A stretch of 64,000 nucleotides of DNA, taken from Myrmaecium sp. VS I D KN 1. Its lineage: Eukaryota > Ascomycota > Dothideomycetes > Valsariales > Valsariaceae. The notes under the pieces were generated by a model. The model was not told where the DNA came from. It saw only the letters and a list, made by a program, of their open reading frames with translations, and made no database searches. The position numbers were made by a program, and so were the translations under genes. The stretch lies in contig JADQAV010000009.1 in NCBI GenBank assembly GCA_019775845.1, positions 1,634,247 through 1,698,246 on the forward strand. Reading direction: 5' to 3'. Positions 1 to 10,132 of this stretch are shown piece by piece; position 1 is the first letter of the stretch; every line of letters starts with the position of its first letter.

Positions 1-3000
1 ACGCCTCACCCTATTCCCTCCTGGAACATGGAGGGTGGACAGGGCCCATACTGCAGACGCGGCGAAAGTCAAGCAACGCATCACCGAGCGCATCGCCACC
101 GCTGCCGTCCTTCATCCGCGCGAATGAATCGGCACGCCTGAGCGCGTCTTCCACGCCCGGCCGAGACCGAGTCAGCGAGTATGAGCAGGCACTCTCGCCT
201 ACTCCGAAGAAGAGACTGGAAGATCTTGAGTTCCAGGTAATCAAGAAGAAGCGGAACCCCGGAGACACTAGCTCGCCTATCGCAAATCTCCCTAACGGTG
301 GGTAGTCCGGGTGGCGAACCCTCTCGTCCCCATGATAGGGCTGACCGTTGCTTTCCAGAGATCTTGACGCATGCCCTGTCGCATCTACCGCCCAATGACC
401 TGTCCGCGGTTGCCCTGGTCTCGCGCCGATTCCACAGCCTCGTCACCACGCCGCATGCTTGGAGAGTCGCGTTCTCCCGCTACTTCCTCGGACCCGAATC
501 GCTTCTGCAGACGGCAGACTCGTCGGTGGAGGATGAAGGCGAGACCTTTCGGACACAGCGGCGGGCCTACACAAGACTCACTGCGCTGTCTTCGTGGAAG
601 AGCGAATACATCATGCGCACGCGGCTGCTGCGGTCACTGGCCCGCGGAAAGCCGATGCAGGCCATCGCCTCTCCTGCGGTTGCGCGTGCGGGCCACAGTC
701 ACATAGCGAATGCTATCGTCATGTACAATTCGCAGCTGTTCACCACCATCAACCACCTGCACGCCAACTTCGGTTCCGGTTTGAACAAGCGTCCGCCTCG
801 TTTCATCCACGGCGCCGACGACGTTGGGGCTGCCTCCAGCAGCGACCCGATTGCCGGCAAGGTCGACAGCTGGGGCGTGACGGATCCGCACCTGTTCTAC
901 CAATTTGCGGAGCGCTTTCCCGGCGATGCGCAGTGGGGATTGGGGCCAGGGGAGATTGTAGGATGTCCCAATGTGATGGACGTCAGCCAGCCGTACGGGA
1001 TGATTCATGGAGAAGGCTCTCCCGGTGGCACCCTGTACTTCCGTCACGTGGAGGAGATGCGCGGCCGATTCCTGGCTCTGACCGATCCGGAATTCGCAGA
1101 CCATACTCTAGGCATCCCGAGGTATCTACGGCTGGTTGAATCTTTCCCTTCGGTATGGATCGCGAAGTCAAATGTTGTTCCATCGCTTTCCGACGGCCTC
1201 CTCGGCATCCTTGCTGGATCGTCGACCGGAATCCTGTCCGCTTACAGTCTGGGATCTGATGGCCTGGGAGAGCGACGTATTGGCCGTGGTGAGCTGACTG
1301 CTCGCTGGGTTCTCAGTCCGGGGGTGCCGATTATCGCCATCGCTGTCGACGAAGCATATTCGATCACGCGGCAAGCTCAGAAACGGGTCTGGGCTGTTGC
1401 GCTCAATGCTCTCGGCGAGGTCTATTATCTCACCAAGTTCCCGAAGCGGCCGGGTGGCACGCGGCTGCCCGGCGAAGAAGCGACCGAGCATCTGGCCTGG
1501 AAGACGGGACGCAGCGTGTACTGGAGCCTTGCCGGCCCGAGCAGGCGTACTGCTCGTGTCAATCCGTACACCGACATAGTTGACGTTGACGGTCGCTACT
1601 CGCCGCGGTCTTCATGGGATGGCATGGGATTGAGCGACGAGGAGATACAGACTGAGACGAGAGAGATCGAAACCTTCATCCGGAAGCAGCCCAAGGACTT
1701 TCAAAAGGCATGCAATGGCTGGGATATGAGGCGCCGACTCGAGGTAGACTTTGCGGGCGACGACGGTCACAACGCTGGGGAATCTATCGTGGTGTTCCGG
1801 TGCGGGCTCGATGAAGGAAGTGTTGCAGAGGTCAAGCGATACACGCGATGCAAGGTATCGCCGCAGGAGAACCTGGACTCTGTCACAGTTTCGAAAGCTG
1901 CCACGCCACCTTTGCCCGCGCCGGGCGCTTCGCTGTTCGGTGGAGCTGTCGCATCGGGTTCTTCGACTCCTAGCGACGTTGTCAGCGAACGTGGTCGCAG
2001 CTCGTCTCGTATTTCCGCTAGCACCCCTGAGAACGTCGAGCTCGTGGATGAGTGGCGGACGTCCGAACTCTCTTTCGGCGGGAACAAGTCCGTCCAGATC
2101 ACCACCACCGCTATCGATTCGTCGTCTTACGCCACACTGACCGTCTCTGAAGACCCCAATCTGGGGTTTTCGTCGAGCACCGCCTCCTCACCGTTTGCCT
2201 CACCTCCATACCCTTCACATCAACCAGCCACGTCTTGGGACATTCCAGGACAGCGCGCACGGTTTGTGGCTGCCGGTACGAAGAACGGCAACGTCATTCT
2301 TTGGGACATCCGCGCCCCTGTTGCGAAGTCTGCGGACTGGACCAACACCATCGAACCGCTCCGGATTATCTACACGGACTCCCCGGAAATCTCCTGCCTC
2401 GCTCTCACCGCCCTCTACGTTGTCCATGGCGGCAACGACGGACTTGTGCAAGCGTGGGATCCTCTGGCCTCGACCATGTCTCCGATCCGCACCCTCAACT
2501 CGCGCTTCTCCTCCCGTGCTCGACGTCGGCTCGTGCAAGCAGAGGCCTCCGCGCAAGGTGTCGGCATCAACCTGTTCGCCGCCGGTGCGATCTGCCTCGA
2601 CCCCGATCCGACCGCTCTTCGCGGGATGGTTTCCCTTGGCACCCACCTGCGTTACTGGGCCTACAGCTCCTCCGCGGCCGACGCGTACAAGAGCAACAAG
2701 CGCCGGCTCCGTCGCTCCGAGCGCGGAAGCAACAACCACGGCGGCGAGAAGTTCGTGGCTCCCAGCCGCGGCAACCTCAAGCATTACATCGCCAAAGAAC
2801 AGATGGAGATGGAGCGCGACGAGCGGGAGCGGGAACGCGAGGCGAACCGTCTTGCTGGCCGTTTTGGAGTGGATCTCCTCGACGACGAGGAGACGGCGTT
2901 GGCGTACGCGGCGTTCCTGTCACAGGAGGCGCTGCAGAACGAGCAGAAGAAGCGGCGGGAGAGCGAGAGCACCGCCAGCGAGGGCACGCAATCTCTCAGC

Positions 3001-3510
3001 GTCGAGACGCACAGCGAGGGTACCGTCACTCCGGACAGCAGCGTGCCAGCATCCGGCGTGGATTCCGTCGATCCTCAGCCTGCGCCCATCAAGACGGACG
3101 AAGAACTCGACGCCGAGATCGCCGAGGCCATCCGGCTTAGTCTGCAGCTGCAGGAGCAGGACTCCGTGCCCGACCACGCTGCCTCATCTGTGCCTGTTGA
3201 CTTCCCATCCGTCGCCGAGCCTGTGGATCCTCCGGCGCCGGCCTTTGAAATCCCCATCCGCTACGCCAGCAAGAAGCAGCGCTCTCCGACGCGACGGACG
3301 AGCTCACACACCGCTGCCTTTGAGGATGCGGCGGCCAGCAGCAGCAAGCAGCAGCAGCTGGATGAGGATTTGGAGTATGCATTGCAGCTGAGTTTGGCGG
3401 AGGAGGCGAGTCGGCATGCCGCGGCGGCGACGGCTGCGGAGGAGGAGTGGGAGGAGTTCCCTGTCCTGCCGGCGCCGGTGGTGAAGGGGAAGGGGAAGGG
3501 TAGGGCTTGA
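1..3510 (+). CDS. F-box/WD40/UIM protein, Ufo1-like SCF substrate receptor (5' partial)
   Basis: Exons <1..297 (reading from base 3) and 359..3510. The frame is open from the left edge; a 61-nt intron (GTGGGT...CAG, branch CTGAC near 343) joins it in phase to the F-box. The splice creates LPNEILTHALSHLPPNDL..LVSRRF, the classic F-box core, which neither exon encodes alone. So the GTG at 298 is not a start, and the real start lies outside the window. After the F-box come degenerate WD40 blades (for example GTKNGNVILWDIR and GGNDGLVQAWD, about 2270-2500), a basic/charged coiled segment (2680-2960), and two C-terminal ubiquitin-interacting motifs (AEAIRLSLQLQEQ, LEYALQLSLAEE). F-box plus WD40 plus UIM is the layout of yeast Ufo1, an SCF ubiquitin-ligase receptor that binds phosphorylated substrates. 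The Ufo1 orthology is inferred from architecture only. Confidence 0.85.
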
Positions 3511-4446
3511 TGGGCTTGATTCGGGGAGATGTGGCTACGTAGGGATTGAGAGGGCGCGGGAGCTGGGGCTGTGTGTGTTGCTTTTTTTGTGGTTTCATAT
3601 CTATTGTACTTTTGTTATCTACATATTATTTATTTTTATATCAAATCGCCGCATGGCTGTTCTTTGTCTCAGCCCTTTTTTCTGTTGCGGCGGGTGCATT
3701 TCTGGGTATGATTCCTTTTGGGTTGAAATGCAGATTTGTTTGACTGTGATCATGAGTCCTTCACCGGATCTTGACCTAGATCTTGACCACGAGCAGTTGG
3801 GTTGAAGTTGTAAGCAATCCAAGCGTGAAGCCAGGAAAAAGGGGAACGTTCGATAGTTTGGTTTGATTGGTCGGAAGACGCCTCCCGATCTTCCGACCTT
3901 CACAAAAAGTCCATGACGGTTCCATAACGTCACGATTTCCCCCCGTTCAATGGCCAGGCAACATCACTTACACACTCATGACCTCAACGATTTCTACACG
4001 TCAGGCTTAAGGAGAAAGGGTGGGACGCGGATCGCGCACGCGTTCTTATGTGGGAACCTATTACTTCTCTGTTTTGGGGATAGTGCTTGGTGGGGAAGCG
4101 TGCCATCTTCTTCTTCCCTTGACGGTGTCTTTCCGTGTGGGGAAGGCTGGTTTGCGTGATTGTGATCGTTGCCTGGTGAATATGATGGGAGGCGTTCGAT
4201 CAGGATCGATCATTGGGTTTCTTGGTTGTTCGGAGGGATCGGTGGATGCAGTGGGAGATGCTTACGGTTTTACATCACAGGCACAGACACGACCCCCGTT
4301 TGGAGGTGAGGTCCAGCCTTACCTACTGTATTCTTTCACTGCGTGGTTTGCTTCTTTTCTTTTTCTTCGTCTGCTCCTTCTTCCTCCTCTTCTGGGGGAA
4401 AAGGTTGATCCCCTTGCTGCATTGGGGATGTAGCCATCATCACGTA

Positions 4447-4478
4447 GACGTCATGCATCCGCGCCCGGTCGACGTCAC
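4447..4478 (+). promoter_or_regulatory. Paired CRE-like sites (GACGTCAT, GACGTCAC)
   Basis: Two GACGTCA motifs 24 bp apart (4447-4454 and 4471-4478), about 60 bp upstream of the TATA box of the con-10 gene. They match the cAMP-response-element core bound by fungal bZIP factors of the Atf1/AtfA type. Regulation by AtfA is inference. Confidence 0.5.
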
Positions 4479-4537
4479 GGCTACGAGAGGTTGACTTGGC
4501 TCATCGTCGTGCTGCGTTGTGGTGAGGGAGAGCTGTG

Positions 4538-4545
4538 TATATAAG
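4538..4545 (+). promoter_or_regulatory. TATA box of con-10 (TATATAAG)
   Basis: Strong TATA element 127 bp upstream of the con-10 ATG, followed by a pyrimidine-rich leader. It is consistent with a highly induced, sporulation or stress-type promoter. Confidence 0.55.
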
Positions 4546-4671
4546 GACGTCTGGTTGCTCGTCTTCTGCCTTCTTCATTCCATCAACAGACAAAAGTCTC
4601 TACTTATCCAAGCCTCACACGCACTTCCTCAACGCAAAACCCGCAAGAAACTCTTTACATCAACCTTCATC

Positions 4672-4975
4672 ATGACTGACAACAACAACCCCGGAAACTT
4701 CGCCAACCGCCCCAAGGACGAGGTCCGCGAGATCGCTTCCAAGGGCGGCCAGAGCTCCCACTCGGGTGGCTTCGCCTCGATGGATCCCCAGAAGCAGGTA
4801 CGTACTGCCCTCTCGTCATGTCATGTCTTTGGACATAAGTGCTGATGACTCGCGTCTCTTGCAGCACGACATCGCCTCCAAGGGTGGTCAGGCTAGCAGC
4901 GGTTCTTTTGAGCCTGGCAGCGAGAAGGCCCGCGAGGCTGGTCGCAAGGGCGGCCATGCCAGTGGCACTCAGTAG
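4672..4975 (+). CDS. con-10: Conidiation-specific protein 10 family (KGG-repeat, stress-related)
   Basis: Exons 4672..4797 and 4865..4975; the 67-nt intron has GTACGT donor and TTGCAG acceptor and joins in phase 0 to give 78 aa. The protein is tiny, hydrophilic and Gly/Ser/Lys-rich, with three KGG motifs (ASKGGQSSHSGG, ASKGGQASSGS, AGRKGGHASG). This is the signature of the con-10/GsiB-type 'stress-induced KGG repeat' family. Members accumulate in conidia and under desiccation or light; the molecular function is thought to be protective and is not catalytic. The intron lies exactly between repeats, as expected in this family. The promoter carries CRE-like sites and a TATA box. Confidence 0.9.
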
Positions 4976-5604
4976 ATCTGACGGCTAACGGCTTCGTCAT
5001 GACTACTGTTGGGCTTGCGTGATATGAGCGATATGCGTTTGCCCTTTTTCTTTTGCTCTTTACTTCATGATGAGGAATGATGGATGGAATACCCAGGAAG
5101 GGATATGTACTTCTAGCTTGAAGATCTGAAGTAGCCTGGCCTAATGACTGACGGGTGGTCTGAAGGGTTCCAGGTGAAAAAAAGTAATGAATGGACAACG
5201 AATTGCTTCAAAGACTAACGCCATGTTTACTTTGCTTCGAAACTTCGAGAGTAGCGCACATAGATTGTGGAGAGTCAAGGAAACTGCTGCGATTTCATCG
5301 CATTGCCGTCGATTTTGTTGCCATCCGTGATCTTGAACGGTGGAGAAGTTGTGGGGAAATTGGCACAGGATCCTCATTGATACAGACTGCTCACGGCTTC
5401 ATCAAGTTCATCACAGAAATTTGTGGGCATCGCCATTCCGGCCTATGCATGTCGTTGATGTTGGAGTTGAGCCCCGCTGGTAGGCGGTGAGGCGGGCGGA
5501 GCAGCCAACATCGGCAGAAATTATTCACCGGAGCTTGAACCCTCTGAAAGCGAACCGTCCAGGTCGAAGTTCACCAGTTGTCTTACACCGAACACACGCT
5601 CACA
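4976..5604. other. Intergenic spacer con-10 / URB1
   Basis: 3' flank of con-10 and 5' flank of URB1. No coding sequence, RNA gene or repeat is supported. Confidence 0.5.
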
Positions 5605-8600
5605 ATGGCGATCAAACGGTTCAGCCAGGAGCCCGAAGGCGCGCCGACTGACCAGACACGACATACCAAGCGCCAGAAGGTGGAAGCCTCCGCGAAAACC
5701 GGACCAAAAAACCCATCGCTGAAGGTCGAGACGATTGAGTCGGCTCGCCAGCTTCAGAATCTACTGACGTTCCACCAAGGATCTGTGCCAGCGTTACGAA
5801 ATGGTGTGTTGGCTACTATCTGCCTTCTACTACAATGTATGCGTACTGACCTTATTTGCGCAAAGGCATCCACAGCTTCAAGCTCTTCCTCGAGAGCATC
5901 CTGTATCCCGCCGACGAGGGCGACCAGGTCGGCCGCCAGCTCTCCATCCTGCGCGAGTACCTGCAAACGCAGCGGCCAAAGGACGAGACGGACGCGCATG
6001 GCGTGTTTATGCCGCACCTCTTCCAGGCCCTCGCCTTCGCCGCCGAAACTCAGAACGACCACCTCTTCTCCGCGCTGGTGGCGGTGCTGGCCCTGCTGCT
6101 GAAGACGCTGTCGAGCCGCCTCGACTTTCGCGATTTCGGCCTGGCCCTCGGCCGCACGGTGCTGCAGGTGCCGCACGCGAAGCTGCTGGGGAGGGGCCTG
6201 TCGGCGCCGCGGCACAAGGAGTATGTCATCTCGCCGTGCCTGCGGCTGCTGACTGAAGTCGTCTCGCTCGACGGCGGCGCGCTGGCCCGGCAGGTGTACG
6301 CGAAGCGGGACTATACGTTCGAGGTCAAGATCATGGCGAGGAATCTGGGGCTTCGGCATACGGGAGCGGAGGAGGACGAGGCGCAGCGGCGCAAGCCTTC
6401 CGTGCGATCGAATGCGGTGCGGTACCTGCTGGCACACTTGAAGTTTCAGGCGGAGGGGGGCAAGGTGGATATCTTGAAGCAGGGCGTGGTGATGCGGGCG
6501 TTGTTCGACTACATTCGCGACGACCACCCGCAGCTGGCGACCGACATCCTGGAGACGGTGAAAACGCACGTCATTCTGGACAGCGAGGTGCCTCGAGCGA
6601 GCAAAACCTATCTCCTCACCGACCGCACACTCGCCCACATTGCGAGCCTCTACAAAGCCGAGCCGGTCGAACAATCAAAAGACGCTACGGAGCGGTTCAA
6701 GCCCATCGATGAGGTCGCCCACGACTTCCTCCTGCTCGTCTGCACGCGGCCGGGCCTCGGCGTGCTCGCTCCATCCTCAGGCTGGTACCCCCCGGGCACA
6801 GAACGGGAGGCTGATCACGCAGATGCGGCGGCGGAGCACGAAGACCCCGACCGCGACGCCATCGATCTGGGTCTCGACAGCGTGGAGTGGTACCACGGCT
6901 TCCGGGAGCGGGTGCCGGTGCGCAACGGCACGCTGGCCGCGTTCGCGCAGCACATGCGGCCCTACGCCAGTCTAAAAGAGCAGGAGCTCCTCCTCGCCAT
7001 CTTCGACGCCTGTCCGGAGCTGGTGGCGGACTACTGGTGCCGGAAGGCGACGTTCGGGTTCGAGCCCAAGCTGACGGCGACGTGGATCGGCTACGCGGCG
7101 GTGGTGTACGGGAGCGTGGCGCTGCCGGTGCCGAACCACTTGGGGGCGAAGGGGAGCGCGTGGCGCGACGTGCCGCCGCCGCTCGCGGTGGTGCTGGAGA
7201 ATCTGCTGCCGCGGCCGCTGACGCAGAAGGTGCTGACGCGCTGCCTGCACCAGAGCGCGGACCTGATCACCTTCTTCGCCCTGCGCATCCTCGTCGTGGC
7301 GTTGGGCAAGCTGCGGGACGTGCTGCGGGTGTTCCGCGAGGCGGAAACGGCCACGGGCAGCCCGCTCTGGGCGGAGGCCGGCCGGCGGCTGCTGGCGGAG
7401 TTCGGCACCCGTTGCCCGCGGGTGCGCGACGTGATCGCGGTGTTCCGCAACGTGGCGGGCGCGGAGGGCAAGTGGATGCAGCGGGAGGCGGCGACGCGGG
7501 TGCTGGCGCTGTATCACGAGGTGGCGCCGGCGCTGGCGCTGGAGGAGCGGTTCGAGGTCGCGGTTCCGCTGACGGGGGCGCTGTCCGCGGTTGTTGGCGT
7601 CGAGACGGGCGCGCTATCGGCGGATGAGAGGGAGTGGCGGATGCTCGAGCTGGGTCACCTGTTGCGTGTGGCTCGGCATAGTCCTGGCATGAACTGGTGG
7701 GGGACGCCGAAGGGGTTGCGACATTCTCCTTTCGCGACGCTGGTGCGGCTGCTGGCGGGCGGGGAGGTCGCGGTGGGCTCGACGACGGCGGAGGCCATTT
7801 GGGGCTTGCTGCTGGGCATCGTGAGGGAGCAGGGGTTCTTCTGGGAAGGGGAAAAGGGGCTGCGGGCTCTGGTGGGCAGTCTGGCGGCTGTGGGTGAGGG
7901 CGAGGAGGCGGTGTGGGGGCTGGTGGATGAGTGTATTGGCCGGTGCGTGCGGAGGGGGATCAAGTACGAGGATGATTTGGAGGTCCTGGCGGGGAATCAG
8001 AAGGGAGAGAAGAATGTGAGTCGGTTTGTGATGGTTGTGAGAGAGCAGTGGGTGCATGCGGTGAAGAAGGAGGGGAAGGAGAGTGTTGTGAGGTGGGTTG
8101 GAGGGTTTCTCTACCTGCTGAAGGTTGCGGGGGAGAATGAGGAGGTGCTGGAGAAGGTGGTGGAGGAGATGAAGGGGGTTGCTGGGGACACTGAGGTCAA
8201 GAGCGCGCTCAAGAAGGCGTGGAGAGGTGAGGGTGTGGTCGTTCCGGAGGAGTTGCAGCGGCGGGATGAAGCGCTCGAGAAGGAGAAGAACAACGTGAGC
8301 AAAGAGGAAGATGCAAAGCAAGAGGAGGATGATCTCGCCGATGTCGACCTGGAGATCCCACCCGTCGAGGACACCCGACACACCGGCCTGACGCGGTGGA
8401 TGAACAAGGAAGCCGACGAGGTGGTGGAAGAAGGCCACGCCGGCGCCCTCGTCCTCTGCCTCTGCTCCCGGGACGCCAGCATCCGCCGCCAAGCACTGGT
8501 GAACATCCGCAAGCTCGTAGCGACGGTGGAGAACTCGACGTACGAGGAGTGGCAGCAAGTCGACCTGCTGCTGGGCGAGCTGCTCGAGACGGCGCGCACG

Positions 8601-9185
8601 CACGCGGTCGCCGACGCTGACCGACCGCTGCCCTACCTGGCCGGCACCTTCGCCGCCCGCGCCCTCGCCGTCCTCGCCGACCCCACCCACTTCCTCTACC
8701 CCAAGCTCAACGCCTTCCTCAACCGCGGCCCCGGCTGGCGCGTCGCTCGCTTGCCGGGCTACTGGGCCGAGAAGGTCTTCCTCAACCCGCCCGAGGAGCT
8801 GGACGGCTGGCATAAGGAGGTCGGCTGGGTGCTGGAGTGGTGGCTCGATGGCCTGCGGAGCCCGGCGGATTTGGAGCTGCTGCGGCAGCGGGGTGTGTTG
8901 GAGCGCGTGCTGGCGCTTTATGAGGCGCCGTGTTCGGGCACGAGGGTCCGCGGGTTGGTTGAAAGGCTGCTGATGCGCGCGGTGAGTGTGGGTGGTGGCC
9001 GCACATTGGTGACGAGGTTCGGTGTTGTGAGCTGGATTGGGGTGATGCTGCATCGGGGGGTGGGTGATCGGAGGGTGCTGCGCCGGTTGTTGCGGAGGCT
9101 GGTGGAGGAGGGAGAGAGAGAGGTTGTTGAGCGGTGGAGTGCGGGTGGAGTGGGTAGGGCGGTGGAGGGGTTGGTGAAGGTGTGA
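5605..9185 (+). CDS. URB1: URB1/Npa1-like nucleolar pre-60S ribosome biogenesis protein
   Basis: Exons 5605..5803 and 5866..9185; the 62-nt intron (GTGTGT...AAAG, branch TACTGAC near 5844) rejoins in phase as RN|GIHSFKLFLES. About 1,172 aa. The N-terminal ~60 residues are basic and nuclear-localisation-like (KRQKVE). Then follows the conserved Npa1 N-terminal block (SARQLQNLLTF, HSFKLFLESILYP, a helical-repeat array) and a later C-terminal domain starting near ADVDLEIPPVED and containing HTGLTRWM. URB1 acts in the nucleolus in early 60S assembly (27S pre-rRNA processing with Dbp6, Npa2, Rsa3, Nop8). It is shorter than yeast Urb1 (about 1,760 aa) but in the range I expect of filamentous fungi. 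Glu/Lys-rich low complexity occurs around 8270-8340. Confidence 0.85.
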
Positions 9186-10132
9186 GGGTGTGAGGATGTT
9201 GTGGAGGATGTTGCGATGGGGGATGGGGGGGGAGTTTGGATGTGAGTGTGAGTTGCGAATGCTCTATGCGTTTTGAACGTGTATATATGTATATCTTTAA
9301 GCCGATATTGAAAGGATTTCAACGAGATGTCTGGCTTGATCTTGTATATTCTCTCCAAGCGTCTGCTATAAACTGGTGATCTTCGCCGCTCCGTATCGAG
9401 CCAGCCTTGCCGGGTGGATGTGACGTTGCTGCCTTTCTGCCTTGCAGCCTGGAGGTTCCTGGAGAAACGACGTCTTGGCGGGGTCCACGACAGCCTGAGG
9501 CATCCGTCATCTCGCATGCCAATACTAACAGCTCATGCGCCATGCACCACCGTCCACCATCCACCGACTCTCTCCCTCTCTCAATCTCCAAACCGCCTCC
9601 ACCAGCACCCAAAGTCCAATTGTTCCTACTGCCACCGTTGCCACGTATCACATCGTCATCCTTAGCTCCCTTCCTGGCGCTGGCCGTGTCCCGTCCGACT
9701 GCCGCCCTGAACTGATTGCTCTCTCTGCACCGCCGTCGTTGAAACGCCGCAAAGGGTATGTTGTGAACGTCGGGCAGGTCCCGGTTGCAGTTGACGTCCT
9801 CGCTCGCTCTCCGTTTATACTACTTGGCAGAACTGACGGATAGCACAGCAGCGGCAGACCTTTACGCCAACACCTCACCCTTTCGTCGCTCGTCACATCA
9901 CACACACGCCCCTTCGCCAACCCGACGTCGAGCGTGGGCAGCACGTCCGTCGACACTGGCAGCGTTCGGGGCCAGCCCGATTAGTTCTTTGCCTTTTGAT
10001 TGCACACCGTTCGAGGGATTCCCCCGACTGTTCGCATCACCAGCGTTGCCTTCCTCGCTGGTTTCCATTTGGAAACCGCCCAGTCAGCTGTTGCCTGTTC
10101 TATCGCATACCTATCGGTCTCCGCAGCCGAGC
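9186..10132. other. Intergenic region, likely long 5' leader of the 4E-T-like gene
   Basis: About 950 bp without a supportable gene. Pyrimidine-rich and CT-rich stretches dominate the second half, typical of fungal promoters and leaders. Overlapping short ORFs on both strands show no domain signal. Confidence 0.5.

Larger units (their letters stand above)
3511..4671. other. Intergenic region and con-10 promoter
   Basis: No coding region is supported. The left part holds the 3' end of the F-box gene with T-rich sequence near 3580-3680. The right part is the con-10 promoter with paired GACGTCA sites and a TATA box, listed separately. Short ORFs here share no composition or motifs with neighbouring genes. 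Confidence 0.6.

Noticed and set aside
7614-9053. 479-codon minus-strand frame opposite URB1
   Set aside because: Antisense shadow of URB1 with Pro/His/Arg-rich composition and no motif.
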